DNA of 64,000 bases from Eubacterium sp. (GCA_021769425.1 JAETSX010000030.1:1-64000), one strand, 5' to 3'. Shown: positions 27,201 through 34,450, counted from the first letter of the stretch. Translations and numbers: made by a program. The notes: generated by a model from the sequence alone, not told the origin.

Positions 27201-28506
27201 CTTTGATTTCCCTGCCGCTCTCTGCGCCCTGCAGAAGTATTGCAAAAATGCCGTCCATAAAAAATTCTGCCCGTCTCTTGTCATAAATCCCCTGCCGCAA
27301 ATCCAGCCTGGCATATACACCGCCGTTTTCCTGAAAAAGATTAAAACTCAGGTGGTTGTGCATGGCTCCTGCAACGCTGAAAGAAACTCTGCATCCGGTT
27401 TCAGAATGAAGTTCCTGCCGATACCAGTTCAAAACATACTGGGAAGGAACAGATGAAATACGTTGTTCCTCCCGCAATATGCCAAGAATCCTGTCATAAC
27501 CGATTTCCTTATTGGCCGAGGCCAGCCTTGCGGATTCCGCCGTTTTCCGGCAGATCTCTGTAAACGTATCCTCCGGTGATACCTGCGCCTGGACCGGAAC
27601 CAGAAGAGTATAACATCCCAGTCTGTCCATTTCCTGCGGCCTGCGGCCCAGGCGGGGCATCAAAAACACTGCCCGCTCCCTGCCTGAAGCCCCGCTGAGA
27701 TAAACTGCAAAAGCCGCCCCATAGACATAGGGCAGCGTTACGCCTGCTTTCTCTGCTGTTTTAAGGGCCGCTCTTTGCACCTCTTTTGGTATCGTATAGT
27801 TCCAGGAGAGCTTTCCATAGCCTCCGGCCTGTTCGGTAAAAACTGCCGGCTCCGTTTCTCCTTCTCCGAAATACCTGCGCCAGAACTCTTCTTTCGATTC
27901 CTTTTGTTCTTTTTCCTGCCCAAAACCACCGCCTGGATGCAAGAAACATTGAGAAACTGAACCAGAAGCTCCTTCGCCGCCCAGTTGTGCGCCGTCCCCG
28001 GAATGACGGAAAAATTCAGAGAATGAAATCTCTCTCCCTTCCAGCACATCCACTGTTCTCTGGGCAAATAAACTCATGCCGTATCCATCGATCAGCACAT
28101 GATGAAAGCGAACATAAAGAAATGCCCCGCCTTCAGACACCGGAAACGCCTCTGCGTCATACAGCTTTCTGGTGCAGTCCATAAAAACCTCATCCCGGCG
28201 CGCCATATAATCTTCCGCTTCCTGCATACTGCGGATTTCTGTATGAATACCGCAATTTTCAATGGTTCCTTCTCCAGGGCAGAACACCCATTCCCCCTGT
28301 TCTTTTCGCAAAACGGCGGAGAAAATATCCCCCTGCTCAAATACCTGGCGGCAGGCCTGGGCCAGCTCCTCTGGCACAGCAGTTTTGCTGTATAATTTTA
28401 GGGAGATCACGTTAATAGGCGAGGATGAAAAAACATCCTCGCTCAACATGATCTCTCGCTGCGATAAATTCAGTCTGAATCTGAAATGATTTTCACTTTT
28501 TTTCAT
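24226..28506 (-). CDS. One-module NRPS: condensation-adenylation-carrier-thioester reductase
   Basis: 1426 residues. Domains in order: condensation (about 1-430) with intact HHVLIDG at 135-141; adenylation (about 450-950) with YTSGTTGWPKG, GYGPTETTIG, YRTGDL and GGKLD; peptidyl carrier with FFESGGDSLMVMEL near 985; and an NAD(P)H reductase from about 1065 with GVTGYLGVHIL and YIYSK. The reductase would release the chain as an aldehyde or alcohol. Reading the binding-pocket residues against GrsA gives D-I-F-H-L-A-G-I-G-K; I assign no amino acid to this. A leading condensation domain without an upstream carrier suggests N-acylation from acyl-CoA or another enzyme in trans (inference). No phosphopantetheinyl transferase or exporter is in the window. 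Its ATG overlaps the stop of a 23-codon leader and its own ribosome site is weak. Confidence 0.93.
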   Translation of the reverse strand: MKKSENHFRFRLNLSQREIMLSEDVFSSSPINVISLKLYSKTAVPEELAQACRQVFEQGDIFSAVLRKEQGEWVFCPGEGTIENCGIHTEIRSMQEAEDYMARRDEVFMDCTRKLYDAEAFPVSEGGAFLYVRFHHVLIDGYGMSLFAQRTVDVLEGREISFSEFFRHSGDGAQLGGEGASGSVSQCFLHPGGGFGQEKEQKESKEEFWRRYFGEGETEPAVFTEQAGGYGKLSWNYTIPKEVQRAALKTAEKAGVTLPYVYGAAFAVYLSGASGRERAVFLMPRLGRRPQEMDRLGCYTLLVPVQAQVSPEDTFTEICRKTAESARLASANKEIGYDRILGILREEQRISSVPSQYVLNWYRQELHSETGCRVSFSVAGAMHNHLSFNLFQENGGVYARLDLRQGIYDKRRAEFFMDGIFAILLQGAESGREIKDISIIGERERACLSRNVGKQYEIDENATIPSLLAQAAQRYPHRPAVYAGEVMYTFQELEKLAAQVASGLAARGVGSGDTVAFMLKRDHFLLPTLFGISKSGAAFIPVDPAYPEDRVKYILEDSHASLLISSGKVNAAKQYAYVDVEELIRSKRTELPRIRQEDLAYMIYTSGTTGWPKGVMLSHRGIVNIVHPDNNPFNRDAAAHGKGIVAIGSVCFDISLFEFFVPLFNGKFVELGNETAMLDARTLAEHIQKHGADMLHCTPSRIAEYLEHPEFRKAMEKISMILSAGEALPSELARRLKEQYHIRIYNGYGPTETTIGATITEAGDTESIGRPIGNTGIFLLNHNGGLMPWGAVGEICVYGKGLGLGYWGREEETRRKFVETGGRMVYRTGDLGHFLEDGRLIYHGRCDRQVKLRGLRIELSEIESVMAAYPGIRQTACIVKREKETEYLAGFFTALEKTEDISGKLQEYMRSRLTAYMVPEVLVQLPSMPQTPGGKLDMKALETIEIVRKRSYTAPETEAEHAVCRAFEKILKQRQIGVKDNFFESGGDSLMVMELILEIERLMGTGGKLELEVQDIYAYPTPGQIAEKLTNQTKEKKGYPIETLDYKGFDAFWKREEPLKTRKPGVILLTGVTGYLGVHILIDFLRNPERFDKIICLARPKGKLDAQKRVKNALFYYGENDFADSYGIKWQVAEGDITESGLSEGLFEEPIDLIVNAAANVAHVAYGDVLEKVNIDGIRNLIGFALEKDAELVQVSTISVSGVHRAETELPLFTEHYLFAGQEIHSQYIYSKFMAEYEMIRAGLKRNLRFKIMRVGNLQGRSRDGEFQMNMKSNNFTRQLSSYVKMGIVPQSLYQAGVNFSLVDEVARMIGVLLEVENPHGIYHVYPREEVEFSRIFAALKRQGFEVSVLPDQEFEKEFSIIRADPKRQEQVEGLLMERPDSRYLDTAMSQELTQKTLEALGEHWLPVTEEYLEKCIDALNSLDMF

Positions 28507-28574
28507 AGTCCTAATTTTCCTGTTCCCGCTGTATCAATCTTCAATATCCGTGTGGAAACCTCCCCCTCTTCCAT
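28503..28574 (-). CDS. Candidate leader peptide overlapping the NRPS start, 23 residues
   Basis: Opens after a perfect AGGAGG four bases upstream and reads MEEGEVSTRILKIDTAG and onward to KLGL. Its TGA overlaps the NRPS ATG as ATGA, the classic translational-coupling arrangement. Since the NRPS start has only a weak AGGA nearby, translation of this short frame may deliver ribosomes to it. No family is recognised and the peptide itself may have no function. Confidence 0.5.
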   Translation of the reverse strand: MEEGEVSTRILKIDTAGTGKLGL

Positions 28575-28636
28575 AAAGCCTCCTGGATGCTATCTTGCCG
28601 GCATCTTTTTATAGTACATGGAACCCCCTCTTCCAT
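28541..28636 (-). CDS. Second candidate leader peptide, 31 residues
   Basis: Opens at the upstream copy of a duplicated 24-base segment carrying AGGAGG and ATG. It reads MEEGVPCTIKRCRQDSIQEA and ends GRFPHGY, overlapping the start of the next leader frame in another phase. No family is recognised. It may simply be a by-product of the duplication. Confidence 0.3.
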   Translation of the reverse strand: MEEGVPCTIKRCRQDSIQEALWKRGRFPHGY

Positions 28637-28647
28637 AAAGCCTCCTG
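28562..28647. repeat. Direct repeat carrying a duplicated ribosome site and start codon
   Basis: Two identical 24-base copies (28562-28585 and 28624-28647), 62 bases apart. On the minus strand each contains AGGAGGCTTTATGGAAGAGG, i.e. a strong ribosome site, an ATG and the codons for Met-Glu-Glu-Gly. Confidence 0.9.
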
Positions 28648-28703
28648 CCTGGAAAAATCCTTAATTCTTCCAGTAGGGAATATGCTGATTGGACACAGCG
28701 CTT

Positions 28704-28769
28704 CTATTCTTCTGCCATAAGTCGCTTATACGTGCATGGACACGGTCTTTTATTTTCACAGCTTGCCAT
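28704..28769 (-). pseudogene. Short cysteine-rich frame, possibly a broken small protein gene
   Basis: AAGGAG lies six bases before the ATG and the frame reads MASCENKRPCPCTYKRLMAEE before a stop. The start resembles small cysteine-rich Clostridia proteins that begin MxxCENKxPCPCTYxC and continue with further cysteine pairs; here the later cysteines are absent, so it looks truncated. A TTGAGA / TATTCT pair spaced 16 bases lies just upstream. It occupies the 338-base gap between the sensor kinase and the NRPS, which otherwise holds only the repeats described. It could also be part of the NRPS leader. Confidence 0.4.
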
Positions 28770-28844
28770 ATTCTACTCCTTTTGGTTTAGAATATAACAG
28801 AATCCGGTTGTCTCAAAAAGCTGTCCGGCATACATTGCAGATTT

Positions 28845-30146
28845 TCAGGAATCTTTTGCAGAAAAAGCGATTCCATCCATAATATGCAGCATCACCTGGC
28901 AGGTAAATACCCGTTCTTCCGCAAAAAAATTCACATCACCGTTATATTTTGCCGCTGTAGCCAGAATGCTTTCCACTCCTACTCCTTCCCGCTTTCCGGA
29001 TTTGGGCAGGCCATTTTTAAACAAAATGCCGTCTGAACAGGTATTGCTGCATAAAATTATTAATTTGGAACTCTTCTGGTGAATGGCGATTTGTATTTCC
29101 CGCTTTCCAGCCACCTGAATGCAGCCATTAATGGCATTTTCCAGAATATTGGCCAAAATAGACACTAAATCAAAATCAGACACCCGGAAGGCATTCCAAA
29201 ACCGGATCTCTGTCTTTACCCGGATTCCATTCTGCTCGGCCTTTCTCACATATGCAGCCAATACACAATCCACCGCAGGATTGCTGCAGAAACTCCGTTT
29301 GATCTTCACCTCTTCCTTTTCCTCATATTCCTCCAGATACTTCATGGCTCCGTCAAAATCCCTGTTTCTGACAAATTCCATAACCACCAGATTATGATGG
29401 CGAAAGTCATGGCGCGTCTGCCTGGCATCCTGCTCCATTTCCTTATAAGATTCTATTTGCTCCATCAGGTATTTTTCATGAATCTGCATCTCATTTACCT
29501 GAGCCTTATAACCGGACAGCATGATAAATCGAAAAAGCACCACATAGACAATCAACATAAAAATATAAATCAGCGCTATGATAAAAACATGCTGTAAATT
29601 CATACTGGCTCTTTTCTCGCTGTAAAGCAGCAACATTGTCAGTATGAAAAACATAAAAAACGCGAGCAGCGATATCGCTCCGTAATCGCTTCTCATATTC
29701 CTGTAAATCCGCATCAGCCGCTGACGTAAAAACAACAAATAGGGCAGTAAAAAAGCCAGATTCAGCACGACCCTCAGGGTCCAGACAGCCGCATTTCCCG
29801 CCCCGGCATAGGTTTCTGTCACAACGGAAATCACACTGTAGATAAAAGTCCAGAGACAGAAATAAGCGGAAACAAGGAGCAGTGATTTGGCAGGATGAGA
29901 AGCAGAGAGAAAGAAAATGAATATCCCTCCAAATATACAGACCGCTAATAAATAAGCCGCAAGATACATCCATGATTCCCCTGCTTTGTAATAGAACAGC
30001 AAAATCACCAGAATCTGATAAAATGCTGCAGCTGCAATCTCTATCAGCAGCATCCTTTTCGCGCTGTGTTTCGGCTCCAGAGCAATGCACAAAAACCAGA
30101 TTATATGAAACACATTATTAATCATATTTGTTATCAGCGCGTCCAT
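28845..30146 (-). CDS. GHKL sensor histidine kinase, AgrC-like
   Basis: 433 residues. Six or seven membrane helices fill residues 5-215, followed by a cytoplasmic kinase with the H box RQTRHDFRHHNLVV, the N box ILANILENAINGC and a degenerate G box GVGVESILATAAKYNG. This architecture is that of quorum-type kinases (AgrC/ComD group) that sense peptides or small molecules at the membrane. It starts 13 bases after the response regulator stop, with AGGAG upstream. The position just upstream of the NRPS suggests it controls, or responds to the product of, that gene; this is inference. Confidence 0.9.
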   Translation of the reverse strand: MDALITNMINNVFHIIWFLCIALEPKHSAKRMLLIEIAAAAFYQILVILLFYYKAGESWMYLAAYLLAVCIFGGIFIFFLSASHPAKSLLLVSAYFCLWTFIYSVISVVTETYAGAGNAAVWTLRVVLNLAFLLPYLLFLRQRLMRIYRNMRSDYGAISLLAFFMFFILTMLLLYSEKRASMNLQHVFIIALIYIFMLIVYVVLFRFIMLSGYKAQVNEMQIHEKYLMEQIESYKEMEQDARQTRHDFRHHNLVVMEFVRNRDFDGAMKYLEEYEEKEEVKIKRSFCSNPAVDCVLAAYVRKAEQNGIRVKTEIRFWNAFRVSDFDLVSILANILENAINGCIQVAGKREIQIAIHQKSSKLIILCSNTCSDGILFKNGLPKSGKREGVGVESILATAAKYNGDVNFFAEERVFTCQVMLHIMDGIAFSAKDS

Positions 30147-30159
30147 TCAAGCTCTCCTC

Positions 30160-30960
30160 TCAAACCCAACAGCTATTCCCATATTCCGTCTGCTGCCTGA
30201 CTGTCTCAGTCTCCTCCCCCTGCTGAAAACGGCAGCCCATCTCACAGTAATACTCAAAATACTGTTCTCTTAAAGGCCGGTATGAACCTCTTGGCAAATA
30301 AATTTTATCTCCGTTGTCCATCTGCATCATCTGTGCATTGAGGCTCTCAATATGTTCCAGATTCACAATATAGGCAATTCCTACCTTCACAAACTCCTGG
30401 TATCCGGAAACCATCTCGTAAAGCTTTGCCATCGTCATGCGCAGCAAAACCTGTTCTCCTCCTGCCAGACATACATTCTGCTGCTTTTTCTTAGCCTCAC
30501 AGTAAATAATATCATTCAGAGCTATTCTCCGGATGCTGTTGTCAATCCTCAGCAGCAGATAATGATGCCTTTCCCGTTCCATTTCTCCCAGCGCCCGATC
30601 CAGAACAGGAAACAGCCTGTCCTTATAAATCGGTTTCACAAGATACTGCACCGCATCCACCTGAAAAGCCTCCAGCGCATGATCCTGGGAAGCAGTCAGA
30701 AAAATAATCCAGCAGTGACTTCCCATTTCCCGCAGTTCCCTTGCCGCTTCTGTTCCCAGCTTTCCATCCATGTAAATATCTATCAGCAGCAAATCCGGCA
30801 TATATTCCTCTTCCCTCACCATACGAAGCAGATCATCCGCACTTTGAAACCGTTTCAGCTGAAAATCACAGGCTGCATACTGATCTCTGTAGATTGTCAG
30901 CATTTGCTCTATCTTATCCAGTTCTGTCATTTCATCATCGCAAAGAGCAATCAAATACAT
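30160..30960 (-). CDS. LytTR-family response regulator
   Basis: 266 residues. The receiver domain (1-120) has the acidic pair D8-D9, the phospho-acceptor D61 in LLLIDIYMDG and the lysine in YLVKPI. The C-terminal LytTR DNA-binding domain (about 135-235) shows NDIIYCEAKKKQQNV, FVKVGIAYIVNLEHIESLN and IYLPRGSYRPLREQYF. It is the first gene of the two-component operon and has a good promoter upstream. A 20-residue tail after the LytTR domain is not conserved-looking. Confidence 0.93.
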   Translation of the reverse strand: MYLIALCDDEMTELDKIEQMLTIYRDQYAACDFQLKRFQSADDLLRMVREEEYMPDLLLIDIYMDGKLGTEAARELREMGSHCWIIFLTASQDHALEAFQVDAVQYLVKPIYKDRLFPVLDRALGEMERERHHYLLLRIDNSIRRIALNDIIYCEAKKKQQNVCLAGGEQVLLRMTMAKLYEMVSGYQEFVKVGIAYIVNLEHIESLNAQMMQMDNGDKIYLPRGSYRPLREQYFEYYCEMGCRFQQGEETETVRQQTEYGNSCWV

Positions 30961-31013
30961 GTTTTCCTCCCGCTGTCATTTCTCATTTTATTATGCAACT
31001 CTATTCTTATTTT

Positions 31014-31042
31014 ATCATAATCACAAAAAAATTAATTTACAA
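31014..31042 (-). promoter_or_regulatory. Promoter of the LytTR/sensor operon
   Basis: Minus-strand TTGTAA (31037-31042), 17-base spacer and TATGAT (31014-31019), about 54 bases before the start. The remaining intergenic DNA to 31320 is AT-rich; apart from the inverted repeat listed next I see no gene in it. Confidence 0.6.
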
Positions 31043-31230
31043 TAACCTTACCAAAATTAGCACAAAAAACAGCTTATTTGACATTTCTCTGCATTCACTT
31101 GCTCTTCAGGATGATAAAACCAATTTATTCTGAAATTTTTCTGTATGATATCACTGTTTTTAGTCAACAGTAATAAAAAGATAGGGGGCCTGAGATATCA
31201 TTAATAGGACAGACTTTGTTTTACTGATGA

Positions 31231-31304
31231 TTTTCCGGCGAAAACAAAAACATTGTTAACATTGTTTAAGTAAGGGAACATGCCGACCTGTCTTCGCCGG
31301 AAAA
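31231..31304. repeat. 12-base inverted repeat spanning 74 bases
   Basis: TTTTCCGGCGAA at 31231-31242 is exactly inverted at 31293-31304. The 50-base interior contains the direct repeat AACATTGTT AACATTGTT (31249-31266). It lies 17 bases after the end of the STAS remnant and may be its terminator or an operator. Confidence 0.7.
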
Positions 31305-31320
31305 CACAAACTATGTATGG

Positions 31321-31596
31321 TTATTCTTCAATGGTAAGAATATCTGCAAATCCTGTTACTTCAAATACTTCCTGAATGGTCTCATTCACATGCCGGATCA
31401 CCATTTTGCCCTGTTTATTCATTGTTTTCTGGGCAGATAACAGCACTCTGAGACCAGCGGAAGAAAGATACTCCAACTGTTCAAAATCCAGAATCAGGCT
31501 GTCCTTTCCCTCAATATTCTGTTTGAACTCCGATTCCAGCTGAGGAGCTGTGGTAGTGTCAAGACGTCCTGCCAGAAGAAAGGTAAGTTCGCTTCC
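31321..31596 (-). pseudogene. 5'-truncated STAS anti-anti-sigma factor (RsbV/SpoIIAA-like)
   Basis: The frame reads GSELTFLLAGRLDTTTAPQL and continues with LILDFEQLEYLSSAGLRVLL, where the Ser-Ser of YLSSAGLR is the phosphorylation site of STAS antagonists, then ends DILTIEE. About 91 residues remain, lacking only the first strand and the start codon. Upstream in frame there is a stop at about 31635 and no ATG, GTG or TTG. Just upstream lie two 20-base direct repeats and the start of the AT-rich island, so the 5' end was probably lost in a rearrangement. It would be the natural partner of the PP2C and RsbW proteins at 22.3-24.2 kb. Confidence 0.8.
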
Positions 31597-31617
31597 AAAG
31601 ATATAAAAAGAGTTTGG

Positions 31618-31657
31618 GAATACATTGCAGTTTTTTTAGAATACATTGCAGTTTTTT
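31618..31657. repeat. 20-base tandem direct repeat at the STAS breakpoint
   Basis: GAATACATTGCAGTTTTTT occurs at 31618-31636 and again at 31638-31656, one base apart. It sits exactly where STAS homology stops and may mark a recombination scar. Confidence 0.85.
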
Positions 31658-31691
31658 GGTAGGAAGAATAGAATATGGGCAGACAGGCAAC

Positions 31692-31724
31692 CAGGCGGCT
31701 GGTCATTTGCTAACCGGCCGCCTG
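31692..31724 (+). terminator. Strong GC-rich hairpin, orphan terminator
   Basis: CAGGCGGC pairs with GCCGCCTG, extended by a G-U pair and GGT/ACC, followed on the plus strand by a T-rich stretch (TTTCATATTTTTC). No plus-strand gene precedes it, so it may be the tail of a deleted gene. Confidence 0.5.
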
Positions 31725-31817
31725 TTGGGTTGTTTCATATTTTTCTAATTTATTAAGCATGATTTCCCGCCCTTGACTTCACAATAACTTTACTTTTCGG
31801 GGGGGGGGATAAAGCCT

Positions 31818-33422
31818 TTAAACCACAGCTTCTACAAGAATTTTATCCCTTATCTGAATCTCCTTGACGCCGATCCGCTTGCTTTTATTAAAGTTAAAGC
31901 TCAGCATATAGCCCTTTTTCAGATGATAATAATCCAGATAAGCCGATAGTTGTTCTTCTCCCCGCTCGTTATAAGCATTACCCCGCCAAATTTTCAACTC
32001 AACGATAAACTGCTCTCCGCAATAATCCACAATTACATCTGTGCGTTCCATATTTCGTGTCTGAGATTCAATATAATAATTTCCAGTGCCGTTTATAATA
32101 GGTTTCAAATACAAAAGAAAAAACCTGCGGCCATCCTCTTCCAAAAACGCCTGATTTCTATCCCCATATAGCTGGTCGAAATGGAGCACGAACTTCTCTA
32201 ATACCAGTCTCATATCCAAACACCCATCCCGGATAAATTGATTACGATCCTTTAAGGCAGCATCATAAATGCTGTTTTTCTGCATTTCCGGCGAACTAAG
32301 GAAAAAATTATACAACAGAAGCTCAAATATCCTGTTGGCCAGCACAATGGTTCCGTTCCTCCGCTTCACAAATCCAAACATCAACGCTATTTCAATGGAA
32401 CGGATCCCCACAACATACACAATATCTTTTCCCTGAAACAGCAAATCCCGCAATAATTCCTTTAATTCAGGATAATCTTCCAATTTATTGATCAAAGATT
32501 CAAACAGGGTGTTTTGTTCCATCAATAAAATTCGAACGGCTTCCATCACCCCTTCTCTGGTCCATGCCAAAGCTCTGTCCTTATAGTTCTCACTGCCTGC
32601 AATTTGTTCGTCCAGCAGTTTACAAATCTTCGATACAAGAAACGGGTACCCGGAGGTATAATCATAAATCAGTCCGGCAACTGCATCTATATCCATATTT
32701 GTTCCTGAATCCTGCTGATATTCGTAAAGCATCCCTGCAATATCTTCCGCCGAAAAATTCATATCAACCAAAAAATCTGCTGCAATATTCCATGGACTGT
32801 TTAACCGATGTTCATCATTGTCTGCTAACTTTCTTTTTAAAGTCCTGATATCATACACTCCGGCTAGAATGACAGACTGGAAAGCTTCTATCTCGTCCCG
32901 ATCCATATAAGCGCCCCTCAATTGGGCCAGAAAATCCAGAAACACCTGATTATTTGCAGCACTGTCCGCTTCATCAATCATCAAAACAATGGGTTTAATA
33001 GAACTTCCGCACCAGCTGCTGAAACAATCAAACAATCCGGCAAGACACAAACGTTCTTCTTTCTTCCCGGCAAATGCCTGAAATCTTACTGCAATTTCAT
33101 CCGGAATCTTGCCTTTCAAACTGGCTTTTTTCAAAATCTCTCTGGACAAAGCTTTGACAAAGAAACCTTCTGTTTCAAAATCTTTGCGGCTCAATTTCTG
33201 AAAATCCAGGCTTATGATGACATAATCATTTTGAAGATAGCGCTCCAATGCTTTCAACATGGTGGTTTTTCCGTATTGACGGGCACGATTGATGGTAAAA
33301 TAATCTCCTCTGTCTACCATTTTCTTTGTCTCTGCCAAACGTTGTTCCAAATTGACCATGTAATGCAGCCTGGGCCTGCAGTTTCCATTGATATTAAATA
33401 TTTTTTTCGCCATTTCACACAT
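31818..33422 (-). CDS. AAA-like ATPase with C-terminal PD-(D/E)XK nuclease-like domain
   Basis: 534 residues. The N-terminal block HYMVNLEQRLAETKKMVDRG and the degenerate P-loop INRARQYGKTTML are typical of a large family of accessory ATPases in gut anaerobes; Walker B is VLMIDEADSA. The C-terminal 130 residues contain RTDVIVDYCGEQFIVELKIW, matching the D...ExK core of PD-(D/E)XK enzymes, then GEEQLSAYLDYY. ATG 33422 follows GAAAGG; GTG 33464, overlapping the upstream stop as GTGA, is an alternative. The role is unknown; a part in defence or in mobile-element biology is often suspected. A run of ten G residues lies ten bases past its stop. Confidence 0.82.
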   Translation of the reverse strand: MCEMAKKIFNINGNCRPRLHYMVNLEQRLAETKKMVDRGDYFTINRARQYGKTTMLKALERYLQNDYVIISLDFQKLSRKDFETEGFFVKALSREILKKASLKGKIPDEIAVRFQAFAGKKEERLCLAGLFDCFSSWCGSSIKPIVLMIDEADSAANNQVFLDFLAQLRGAYMDRDEIEAFQSVILAGVYDIRTLKRKLADNDEHRLNSPWNIAADFLVDMNFSAEDIAGMLYEYQQDSGTNMDIDAVAGLIYDYTSGYPFLVSKICKLLDEQIAGSENYKDRALAWTREGVMEAVRILLMEQNTLFESLINKLEDYPELKELLRDLLFQGKDIVYVVGIRSIEIALMFGFVKRRNGTIVLANRIFELLLYNFFLSSPEMQKNSIYDAALKDRNQFIRDGCLDMRLVLEKFVLHFDQLYGDRNQAFLEEDGRRFFLLYLKPIINGTGNYYIESQTRNMERTDVIVDYCGEQFIVELKIWRGNAYNERGEEQLSAYLDYYHLKKGYMLSFNFNKSKRIGVKEIQIRDKILVEAVV

Positions 33423-33460
33423 ACCCGACCTTTCGTAAATTTTAAGCTGCTTTTTTACTG

Positions 33461-34189
33461 TCACTCGATCGGGTCGTCGGAAAGTTCTAATTTCTTTGCC
33501 AGGTCTACCAGTTCGTCTTTGGTAAATGTGCCGCTTAATACCAATTTGTATATGCCATTGGATATTATCAGAGAACCCATCCCACTATCTTCTATATAAT
33601 AACCTGTAAAACCATTTACTTCTATATCTTTTATTTGCTCTACATCAGAAGTAAGATTCTGCGGATCTTCATTCTCTTGCCAAACCTGTTTTAAATATAA
33701 TATTTTATCCTCAGAATCAACATAAGTAAGGTAATATTTTTGAAATTCTTTATCATATTTTTCCGACACAAAGCTATATCCTTCTGGAATATCTACAAAA
33801 CAATATTTCCTAAAAACAGTTCTAGAACCTATACCTATATTATTTTCATCGTTTTGAAACTTAACATGATCATCATTCTGCTCCATATAAAAGCTATTCA
33901 ACCAGCGAATAAACGGCTCCGATGCAAAAGAACTTCCTCCTATAATCATAAGAAGCAATAGTACAATCACTGCCAACCGTCTTTTAGAATGAATGGGACG
34001 ATATAATTCTAAAATAGAACCTCCCATCTTTTTATTTCTATACTTTTCCCATATTTCCGGCATTCGGAAAAGTTTATGCATATTTCGATAAAATCTAAAA
34101 GTAAATCTATGCCTTGGAAGAGATTGCATGCGATTGTTATATCCATCTTTTGCAACCTCCTCAAAAGCCAGTATTAACAATTCATCCAT
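33461..34189 (-). CDS. DUF4367 membrane protein, anti-sigma-factor-like
   Basis: 242 residues. A basic cytoplasmic N-terminus of about 70 residues, one membrane helix (LAVIVLLLLMIIGGSSFA) and an external DUF4367 domain ending NGFTGYYIEDSGMGSLIISN and TKDELVDLAKKLEL. Such proteins usually follow an ECF sigma gene and act as its membrane anti-sigma factor, but no sigma gene is upstream here. It is paralogous to the gene at 36908-37648 over its whole length, including SILELYRPIHSKRR. It has a good promoter at 34326-34354. Its stop overlaps a possible GTG start of the next gene. Confidence 0.82.
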   Translation of the reverse strand: MDELLILAFEEVAKDGYNNRMQSLPRHRFTFRFYRNMHKLFRMPEIWEKYRNKKMGGSILELYRPIHSKRRLAVIVLLLLMIIGGSSFASEPFIRWLNSFYMEQNDDHVKFQNDENNIGIGSRTVFRKYCFVDIPEGYSFVSEKYDKEFQKYYLTYVDSEDKILYLKQVWQENEDPQNLTSDVEQIKDIEVNGFTGYYIEDSGMGSLIISNGIYKLVLSGTFTKDELVDLAKKLELSDDPIE

Positions 34190-34325
34190 TTCTTTTTACT
34201 TCCTTTCTCGATAACTATGATCTAAATTCCGCTGTTTTACAATAAGATATTTCTGCTTTACATGTTTCATCATTTTTGCAGAGGATTATTACAAAATCTA
34301 TTTCCTAAATCCTTTCATGTTTGAT

Positions 34326-34354
34326 ATTATACTTAAATCAAATTAAAATTTCAA
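34326..34354 (-). promoter_or_regulatory. Sigma-A promoter upstream of the first DUF4367 gene
   Basis: Minus-strand TTGAAA (34349-34354), 17-base spacer and TATAAT (34326-34331). It leaves a leader of about 130 bases with no evident structure; the rest of the interval up to the next terminator is AT-rich and empty. Confidence 0.75.
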
Positions 34355-34425
34355 TCATTTTTAAATGCTCAGTATACATCATATTCTTTAAAACATTTCT
34401 TCATTCAAAATAAAAAATAGAATAC

Positions 34426-34450
34426 AAAAACCGAGAGCTTTCGCTCTCGG
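34426..34450 (-). terminator. Terminator after the secreted-protein gene pair
   Basis: A perfect 8-base-pair stem CCGAGAGC/GCTCTCGG (34431-34438 with 34443-34450) with a four-base loop, followed on the minus strand by TTTTTG. Confidence 0.85.

Noticed and set aside
24226..28506. Assigning the NRPS to a named product
   Set aside because: The adenylation pocket read by eye (D-I-F-H-L-A-G-I-G-K) does not match a code I can name with confidence, and the acyl donor for the condensation domain is unknown.
31494..31706. 70-codon frame overlapping the STAS remnant
   Set aside because: It reads the STAS coding DNA in the wrong phase after a start in the repeat scar; only the STAS frame has family motifs.
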